The notes beneath the pieces were generated by a model. That model worked only from the letters and a program-made list of their open reading frames with translations. It was not told where the DNA came from and ran no database searches. From Elephas maximus indicus (lineage: Eukaryota > Chordata > Mammalia > Proboscidea > Elephantidae), in assembly GCF_024166365.1 (NCBI RefSeq), contig NC_064820.1, positions 144,604,001 to 144,668,000 on the forward strand: a stretch of DNA of 64,000 nt, read 5' to 3'. Both the position numbers and the translations under genes were made by a program. Below are positions 56,801-64,000 of the stretch, one piece after another. The first letter of the stretch is position 1, and each line of letters opens with the position of its first letter.

Positions 56801-57566
56801 CCTGAGACTTTGCTGAAATCTTCTATTAGTTCCAGTAGTTGTGGATTCTTTGGAGTGTTCCATGAATGAGGGCGTATCGTTTGCAAATAGGGATACTTCT
56901 ACTTCTTCCTTGCCAATTTGGATGCCCTTTATTTCTTTTGCTCTGGTTAGGTCTTCCTGCATGATGTTGAATGAGAGTGGTAATAGAGGGCATCCTTGTC
57001 TGGTTCTGGTTCTCAAGGGGAATGCTTTCAGAATCTCTCCATTTAGATGATGTTGGCTATTGGCTTTGTGTAAATGCCCTTTATATGTTAAGGAATTTCC
57101 TTTCTATTCCTATTTTGCTGAGAGTTTTTATTATGAATGGGTGTTGGACTTTGTCAAATGCCTTTTCTGCATAATTTGATAAGATCATGTGGTTCTTGTC
57201 TTTTGTTTTATTTGTGTGATGGATTACATTGATTGTTCCTCTAATGTTGAACCATCCTGGCATACGTGATATGAATCTCATTTGGTTATGGTGAGGTGTT
57301 TTTTTGATACGTTGTTGAATTCTATTTGCTAGAATTTTGTTGAGGATTTTTGCGTCTATTTTCACGCGGGATATTGATCTTTAATTTTCTTTTTTTGTGG
57401 AGTCTTTACCTGGTTTTGGTATCAAGGTTATGCTGGCTTCATAGAGTGAGTTCAGGAGTAGAGTACCCTATCCCTTTCTATGCTCTGAAATACCCTTAGT
57501 AGTACTAGCGTTAACTCTTCTCTGAATGTTTGGTAGAATTCTTTAGTGAAGCTGTCACAGCCTTTT
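53865..57566 (-). mobile_element. L1 LINE antisense, 3' half (host of nested insertions)
   Basis: 3' UTR from 53865, ORF2 C-terminus at 55452-55072 ([39 protein letters not shown]), then upstream ORF2 to 57566. The RT region is readable at 57365-57081 ([33 protein letters not shown]) and 57016-56741. It is broken at 57566 by the MaLR provirus and continues at 61268. Confidence 0.88.
55464..55770 (-). mobile_element. L1 3' UTR insertion inside an L1
   Basis: A short 5'-truncated L1 tail (ttattattgtgctttaagtg ...) with exact 13-bp duplication atatcctttgccc at 55451-55463 and 55771-55783, inserted into the ORF2 3' end of the host L1. A C run sits at the left junction. Confidence 0.9.
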
Positions 57567-57688
57567 TTTTTTTTAACAGGAAATCATAGCAGAAGATAAA
57601 ATATTAGCCAATTATATAATCATACAAAGGAATCATGACCTAGCCAAGTTGACAGATAGTTTGGGGAGTCACAGTTCAATCCATGACC

Positions 57689-58125
57689 TTCTACCGTTTG
57701 GCCCCCCCGAAATTCTTGTCTTTGCCATATGCAAAACATATTCAACCCGTCATATCATAACAAATGTCTTAAATCAACTCCAAGACCAAAATCCAAAAAT
57801 TCCTCTTCATCTGTGAAATCCAGACAACAGATTATCTGCTTCCAAAGTACAATGGCAGAACAAGCACAAGCTAGATATTTCCATTACAAATGGGAGAAAC
57901 TGGAGAGAAAGAAGGCATAACAGGCACCAGGCAAGTCAGCAGAACACATTACATTAGCCTTCAAGGCTTGAAAATAATCCTCTGTTCTCTCAGACAGTTT
58001 ACACTATAGCCCTGTCCTCCAGACTCTGGACTCTGGTATTGGCCACACTCTCCGGATTCTGAGTGGAGGTCCCTCAGCTCTGGGCTTCAGCTCTGCCTTC
58101 CAGGCCCACTGGGATGGCAACTGTG
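57689..58125 (-). other. MaLR internal region, 3' part
   Basis: aacaaatgtcttaaatcaac, acaaatgggagaaactggag and cagctctgccttccaggccc are typical of the reverse strand of MaLR internal sequence. No coding capacity recognised. Confidence 0.65.
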
Positions 58126-58138
58126 CTCCCTTGGCTTT

Positions 58139-60056
58139 TTTTTTTAATTAACTTTTATTGAGCTTCAAGTGAACGTTTACAAATCAAGTCAGACTGTCAC
58201 ATATAAGTTTATATACACCTTACTCCCACTTGCCCTCCCCCTAATGAGTCAGCCCTTCCATTCTCTCCTTTCGTGACAATTATGCCAGCTTCCAACTCTC
58301 TCTATCCTCCCATCCCCGCTCCAGACAGGAGATGCCAACACAGTCTCAAGTGTCCACCTGATATAATTAGCTCACTCTTCATCAGCATCTCTCTCCTACC
58401 CACTGTCCGGTCCCTTTCATGTCTGATGAGTTGTCTTCGGGAATGGTTCCTGTCCTGGGCCAACAGCAGGTTTGGGGACCATGACCGCCGGGATTCCTCT
58501 AGTCTCAGTCAGACCACTAAGTATGGTCTTTTTAGGAGAATTTGGGGTCTACATCCCACTGATCTCCTGCTCCCTCAGGGGTTCTCTGTTGTGCTCCCTG
58601 TCAGGGCAGTCATCGGTTGTGGCCAGGCACCAACTAGTTCTTCTGGTCTCAGAATGATGTCGGTCTCTGGTTCATGTGGCCTTTTCCGTCTCTTGGGCTC
58701 TTAGTTATCGTGTGACCTTGGTGTTCTTCATTCTCCTTTGCTCCAGGTGGGTTGAGACCAATTGATGCATCTTAGATGGCCGCCTGTTAGCATTTAAGAC
58801 CCCAGATGCCACATTTCAAAGTGGGATGCAGAATGTTTTCATAATAGAATTATTTTGCCAATTGACTTAGAAGTCCCCTTAAACCATGGTCCCCAAACCT
58901 CCGCCCTTGCTCCGCTGACCTTTGAAGCATTCAGTTTATCCCGGAAACTTCTTTGCTTTTGGTCCAGTCCAGTTGAGCTGACCTTCCATGTGTTGAGTAT
59001 TGTCCTTTCCTTCACCTAAAGCAGTTCTTATCTACTAATTAATCAGTTAAAAAACCCGCTCCCACCCTCCCTCCCTCCCCCCCGTAACCACAAAAGTATG
59101 TGTTCTTCTCATTTTATACTATTTCTCAAGGTCTTATAATAGTAGTCTTATACAGTATTTGTCCTTTTGCCTCTGACTAATTTCACTCGGCATAATGCCT
59201 TCCAGGTTCCTCCATGTTATGAAATGTTTCACAGATTCGTCACTGTTCTTTATTGATGCGTAGTATTCCATTGTGTGAATATACCACAATTTATTTAACC
59301 ATTCATCCGTTGATGGACACCTTGGTTGCTTCCAGCTTTTTGCTATTGTAAACAGAGCTGCAATAAACATGGGTGTGCATATATCTGTTTGTGTGAAGGC
59401 TCTTATTTCTCTAGGGTATATTCCGAGGAGTGGGATTTCTGGGTTGTATGGTAGTTCTATTTCTAACTGTTTAAGATAACGCCAGATAGATTTCCAAAGT
59501 GGTTGTACCATTTTACATTCCCACCAGCAGTGTATAAGAGTTCCAGTCTCTCCGCAGCCTCTCCAACATTTATTATTTTTTGTGTTTTTTGGATTAATGC
59601 CAGCCTTGTTGGAGTGAGGTGGAATCTCATTGTAGTTTTAATTTGCATTTCTCTCATGGCTAATGATCGAGAGCATTTTCTCATGTGTCTGTTAGCTGCC
59701 TGAATATCTTCTTTAGTGAAGTGTGTGTTCATATCCTTTGCCCACTTCTTGATTGGGTTGTTTTTTTGTGGTTGAGTTTTGACAGAATCATATAGATTTT
59801 AGAGATCGGGGGCTGGTCGGAGATGTCATAGCTGAAAATTCTTTCCCAGTCTGTAGGTGTTCTTTTTACTCTTTTGGTGGAGTCTTTAGATGAGCATAGG
59901 TGTTTGATTTTTAGGAGCTCCCAGTTACCTGGTTTCTCTGTCATTTTTGGTAATGTTTTGTATTCTGTTTATGCCTTGTATTAGGGCTCCTAAGGTTGTC
60001 CCTATTTTTTCTTCCATGATCTTTATCGTTTTAGTCTTTATGTTTAGGTCTTTGAT
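58139..60056 (-). mobile_element. 5'-truncated L1 inserted in the MaLR element (1.9 kb)
   Basis: 3' UTR plus ORF2 C-terminus; frames at 59732-59463 ([20 protein letters not shown]) and 59511-59134 ([40 protein letters not shown]) are well preserved. The exact 13-bp duplication ctcccttggcttt at 58126-58138 and 60057-60069 proves the insertion. It is the youngest layer of the nest. Confidence 0.93.
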
Positions 60057-60069
60057 CTCCCTTGGCTTT

Positions 60070-60756
60070 ATGCTCACTATTCTACTAGTCTATTGGAGTG
60101 GCGGCTCCACACTTAGAAACACCAGAGGCCATGGCTCCACCCTTTGATACCCAAGAGGTCCTGACCATACCTTTTGAGAATGAGGCAGCTCGGATTCTTC
60201 TGTTCCTTGTCCCTTCAGCATCTGCTTCCTGGTTTCTCGGTCTCTCAGCTCCTTGAGCCTCATGCCCACACCTGCCCTGCTGGGGCACGTGTTCCAGAGC
60301 TCAGTAGCTTCACCCACCAATAAGTGCCTGGAGGCACCCTACTCCGCCAGGAAGCGTCCTGCACACAGGCACACAGCTGTCTCACTCTGGGGGCCGGCAA
60401 GCCTAACTCCACCAATAAGTGCCCAGGAGATGCACCACTCTGCCAGGAAGCCTCCTGCACACAGGCATTCAGCCCTCTTGCTCTGTGGGTTGGCTCTAGC
60501 ACTGTCTGGCGCTGGTCTCCTGGTTCTGCTGCTGCAGGTTCTCTGTTGCTGCTTCTGCTGTTTCTCTGCTGCTGCTGCTGCCACCAGTTCTCTGCTGCAC
60601 CCAGTCCTCTGCTGCTGCTGCTTCTTTGCTGATGCTGGTCCTCTGCCACTGCCGCTTCTCTGTTGTTGCCAATCCCTCTATCCATTTACAGTTTCAAAAC
60701 CGCTTCCACATTTTAGGTATCTGTTAGAGGAGCACTCTACTCTTGGTACCAAATCC
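60070..60756 (-). other. MaLR internal region with repeats
   Basis: Contains a 95-bp tandem duplication (units begin at 60316 and 60411 with accaataagt) and an imperfect CTG/CAG-rich block at 60515-60670. The minus-strand Gln/Ala/Ser-rich frame across it (60260-60685) is a by-product of these repeats, not a gene. Confidence 0.7.
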
Positions 60757-61267
60757 TGTCATAGTCATCTAGGGCTGCCATAACAGAAATACCACAAGTG
60801 GATGGGTTTAACAAAGAGAAATTTATTCTCTCACAGTCTGGTAGGCTGCAATTCTAAATTCAGGGTGCTGGCTCCAGGGGAAAGCTTTCTCTCTTTGTGG
60901 GCTCTGGAGGGAGGTTCTCTTCATCAGTCTTCCCTTGGTCTGGAGTATCTCAGCGCATGCAGGAACCTCAGCTTCAAAGGACGCACTCTGCTTCCGGCAC
61001 TGCTATCTTGGTGGTATGAGGTCCCCATGTCTCTCTGCTCGCTTCTCTCTTTTATATTTCAAAAGAGATTGACTTAAGACACTATCCAGTCATGGAGATC
61101 TCATCAATATAACTGCCACTAATCCATCTTATTACATCATAGTGATAGGATTTATAACATGTAGGGGAATGACATCAGAAGATAAAATGGTAGACAATCA
61201 TATAGTCATATAAGTCATACCTAGCTAAGCTGACAGATATTTTTGGGGAACAATTCAATACATGACA
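60757..61267 (-). repeat. 5' LTR of the MaLR element (511 bp)
   Basis: Reverse copy of the LTR family seen at 1345-1846 (caagtggatgggtttaacaa, aaagagaaatttattctctc, tcagcttcaaaggacgcact). TG...CA ends. A possible primer-binding segment (ttggtaccaa on either strand) lies directly outside, at about 60743. Confidence 0.85.
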
Positions 61268-64000
61268 CGTTTCCAATCACTTGTTTTAGGTTTATCTGTT
61301 CTACCTCTGTTTATGTTAGTTTAGGTAGGTAGTGTGTTTCTAGAAATTTGTCCGTTTCCTCTGTTGCTGTTAGGTGCTGTTGAGTTGGTTCTGACTTACA
61401 GCGACCATATGCACAACAGAACGAAACACTGCCCGGTCCTGCGCCATCCTTACAATCGTTGTTATGCTTAAGCTCGTCGTTGCAGCCGCTATGTCAGTCC
61501 ACCTCGTTGAGGATCTTCCTCTTTTCTGCTGACCCGGTACTTTGCCAAGCATGATGTCCTTCTCTAGGGACTGCTCTCTTCTGACAACATGTCCAAAGTA
61601 TGTAAGATGCACTCTTGCCATCCTTGCTTCTAAGGCGTGTTCTGGTTGTACTTCTTCTAAGACAGATTTGTTCGTTCTTTTGGCAGTCCATTTCCTCTAG
61701 GTTTTCAAATTTGTTGGAACACAGTTTTTCGTACTATTCTGTTATGATTCTTTTAATTTCAGTTGGGCCTTTTTGATATCATCCATCTCATTTCTTATTC
61801 GGGTTATTTGCTTCCTCTCCTGTTTTTCTTTCGTCAGTTTGGCCAGCGGTTTATCAATTTTTTTGTTTTTTTCAAAGAACCAGCTTTTGGTCTTGTTAAG
61901 TCTTTCAATTGTTTTTCTGTTCTCTATTTAATTCTGCTCTAATTTTTATTATTTGCTTTCTTCTGCTGCTCGATGGCTTGTTTTGCTGTTCTCTATTTGT
62001 TTTAGTTGTAGGGATAGGTCTTTGATTTTGGCCCTTTCTTTTTTTTGGATGTGTGCTTTTATTGCTATAAATTAACTTCTGATCACTGCTTTTGCTGTGT
62101 CCCAAAGGTTCTGGTAGGAAGTGTTTTCATTCATATTTGATTCTATGAATTTCTTTATTCCATCCTTAATTTCTTCTATAATCCAGTAGTTTTTCAGCAA
62201 AGTGTCGTTCAATTTCCATGTGTTTGATTTTTTTTCTTTGCTTTTCCTGTTATTGATTTCTACTTTTATGGTTTTATGGTCATAAAAGATGCTTTGCAAT
62301 GTTTCGATGTTTTGGATTCTGTTAAGGCTTATTTTATGGTGTAATGTGTGGTCCATTCTGGAGAATGTTCTCTGTGCATTGGAAAAGAAAGTATACTTGG
62401 CTGCTTTTGGGTGGAGTGTTCGATATATGTCTGTGAGATCAAGTTGGTTGATTGTGGCATTTATATCTTGTCTTTATTAAACTTCTTTCTGGATGTTCTG
62501 TCTTTCATTGAAAGCGGTGTGTTGAAGTCTCCTATTAGTGTGGAGCTATTTCCCTTTTCAGTGCCATTAGAGTTTGTTTTATGTATTTAGGAGCCCTGTT
62601 GTTGGTGCGTAAGTATTTGTTTTGGCTATGTCCTCCTGGTATATTGACCTTTAGTCATTATGTAGTGTCCTTTCTTGTCCTTTGTGTTGGATTTTGCTTT
62701 AAATTCTATTTTATCAGAGATTAATATTGCTAATGCTGCTGTTTTTTGAGCATTGTTTGCTTGAAATTTTTTCCCATCCTTTGAGTTTTAGTTTGTGTCT
62801 TTAAGCGTAAGGTGTGTCTCTTGTAAGCAGTATATAGATGGATCATGTTTTTTTTTTTTTTTTATCCATTCTGCCACTCTCTATCTCTTTATTGGTGCAT
62901 TTAGTCCATTTACATTCAGTGTAATTATTGATAGGTATGAGTTTAGTGCTGTCTTTTTGGTGTCTTTTTTTGTGTGTTGACAGTTTCTTTGTTCTACTTA
63001 ATCTTCTGTGCTGAGTAGTTTTTATTTTCATTATTGTTGATTTTGTATTTGCTGAGTCTTTGTTTTTCTTGTCTTTTATTTTGATATGTAGGACTGTTAG
63101 TTTCCTTTTCATTACCCTAATATTTACCCCTGTTTTTCTAAGTTTAAGCCTATCTCTTATTTCTTTATGTTTCCTGGACTTCCTCTCCATATGAAAGATC
63201 TACGACTACATTTTTTAGTACCTCTTTTTTGTTTTCATGTTATCTTTTACATATTGATGTCTCTGTTTCCCTATTTTCAGTGTTTTAGCTTTGATTTATT
63301 ACTGTGATTTCCCTACCTGGGGTGATATCTGGTTGCCGTGTCCTGTGGTCTCATCTTGGCTTCTGATCTGATATTACTGATTTTCTAACCAGAGGACTCC
63401 CTTTAGTAATTCTTGTAGTTTTGGTTTGGTGTTTACAAATTCCCCAAACTTCTGTTTGTCTGGAAATGCCCTTATTTCACCATCATATTTAGAGATAGTT
63501 TTGCTGGATATATAATTCTTGGCTGGCAGTTTTTTTCCATGAAGGCTCTATATATGTTATCCCATTGCCTTCTTGCCTGCATGGCTTCTGCCGAGTAGTC
63601 AGAGTTGAGTGTTATTGACTCTTCATTGTAGGTGACTTTTCATTTTTCCCTAGCTGCTCTTAAAATTCTCTCTTTACCTTTGGTTTTGGTAAGTTTGATT
63701 ATAATATGTCTTGTGACTTTCTTTTGGGATCTACCTTGTGTGGGGTTTGATGAACTTCTGATCTTTCACGATATCAGGAAAGTTTTCTGCCCACAAATCT
63801 TCAACAATTCTCTTTGTATTTTCTGTTACCCTCCCCGTCCCCCAGGTTCTGGCACTCCAGTCACTCATAGGTTATTCCTCTTGATAGAGTCCCACATAAT
63901 TCTTAGGGTTTCTTCATTTTTTAAAAATTCTTTTTATCTGATTTACCTCAGGTAAATTGGTGTTACGTGCTTTATCTTCAATCTCACTAATTCTGACTTC
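61268..64000 (-). mobile_element. L1 LINE antisense, 5' half (continues beyond window)
   Basis: Continues the L1 of 53865-57566: ORF2 middle and endonuclease region (62356-62072 reads FYDHKTIKVEINNRKSKEKK and SNMNENTSYQNLWDTAK), then ORF1 C-terminal region near 63450-64000. The frame is interrupted and the 5' end lies outside the window. Confidence 0.85.
61363..61686 (-). mobile_element. RTE LINE 3' fragment inserted in the L1
   Basis: Minus-strand frame reads ARVHLTYFGHVVRREQSLEK and GRSSTRWTDIAAATTS. The duplication tcc(g/a)tttcctct flanks it (61351-61362, 61687-61698), splitting L1 ORF2. Confidence 0.92.

Larger units (their letters stand above)
57567..61267 (-). mobile_element. MaLR-type LTR retrotransposon, nested in an L1
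   Basis: Read on the minus strand: complete 5' LTR (61267-60757), internal sequence (60756-60070 and 58125-57689) and only about 110 bp of the 3' LTR (57688-57577). The L1 on either side is continuous. Internal sequence resembles the non-coding internal part of eutherian MaLR elements, which encode no functional protein. It is interrupted by a younger L1 at 58139-60056. Confidence 0.8.

Noticed and set aside
60260-60685. Gln/Ala/Ser-rich frame of 141 codons on the minus strand
   Set aside because: Produced by the CTG/CAG block and the 95-bp duplication in MaLR internal sequence.

Overview
This is a mammalian genomic window carrying the 5' third of one protein-coding gene, TRIM36, on the + strand. 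The rest is introns, two CpG-rich promoter regions and a dense set of transposable elements. The species is an afrotherian, most likely an elephant or another paenungulate. The evidence is at least 18 copies or fragments of a tRNA-derived SINE of AfroSINE type, several RTE LINEs with the same 3' tail, and L1 and MaLR elements. No prokaryotic genes, CRISPR arrays or structural RNA genes were seen. The species call is inference from repeat content.

Layout. 1-7.3 kb: an old L1 interrupted by a solo MaLR-type LTR and then by a class I endogenous retrovirus (gag and most of env deleted, pol decayed). 7.3-12.4 kb: SINEs, two RTE copies in opposite orientation, and a 261-bp hAT-like miniature transposon. 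12.5-14.3 kb: CpG island 1 with TRIM36 coding exon 1. 14.3-24.5 kb: intron 1 with SINEs, an RTE copy, a palindromic repeat and a MIR. 24.6-26.5 kb: CpG island 2 with an alternative first coding exon (1b), with a SINE inserted inside the island. 28.05 kb: exon 2 (first half of RING). 36.7 kb: a candidate alternative terminal exon in phase with exon 2. 37.4 kb: exon 3 (rest of RING, B-box 1). 38.6-46.5 kb: a 7.9-kb L1 antisense in intron 3, with target-site duplication. 47.8 kb: exon 4 (B-box 2). 48.1-50.5 kb: a nearly complete Tigger1-type DNA transposon. 50.5-52.1 kb: RTE and L1 fragments. 53.7-64 kb: an antisense L1 split by a MaLR provirus that is itself split by a younger L1. The coiled coil, COS, FN3 and B30.2/SPRY exons of TRIM36 lie beyond the right edge.

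The four canonical coding exons join in phase (63+235+326+147 nt = 257 codons), and all splice sites fit the GT/AG rule. RING, B-box 1 and B-box 2 zinc ligands are all present, so the gene looks intact. Exon 1b has a strong start context and ends in the same phase as exon 1, which suggests two promoters feeding one RING/B-box body. The candidate terminal exon at 36.7 kb would give a short, RING-truncated product; it is the most interesting unexplained signal here and is unproven.

No previously undescribed system stands out. The most checkable novelties are the candidate terminal exon, exon 1b with its SINE-invaded CpG island, the hAT-like miniature element, the repeat-like L1 5' region, the SINE/RTE shared tail and the three-level nested insertion.
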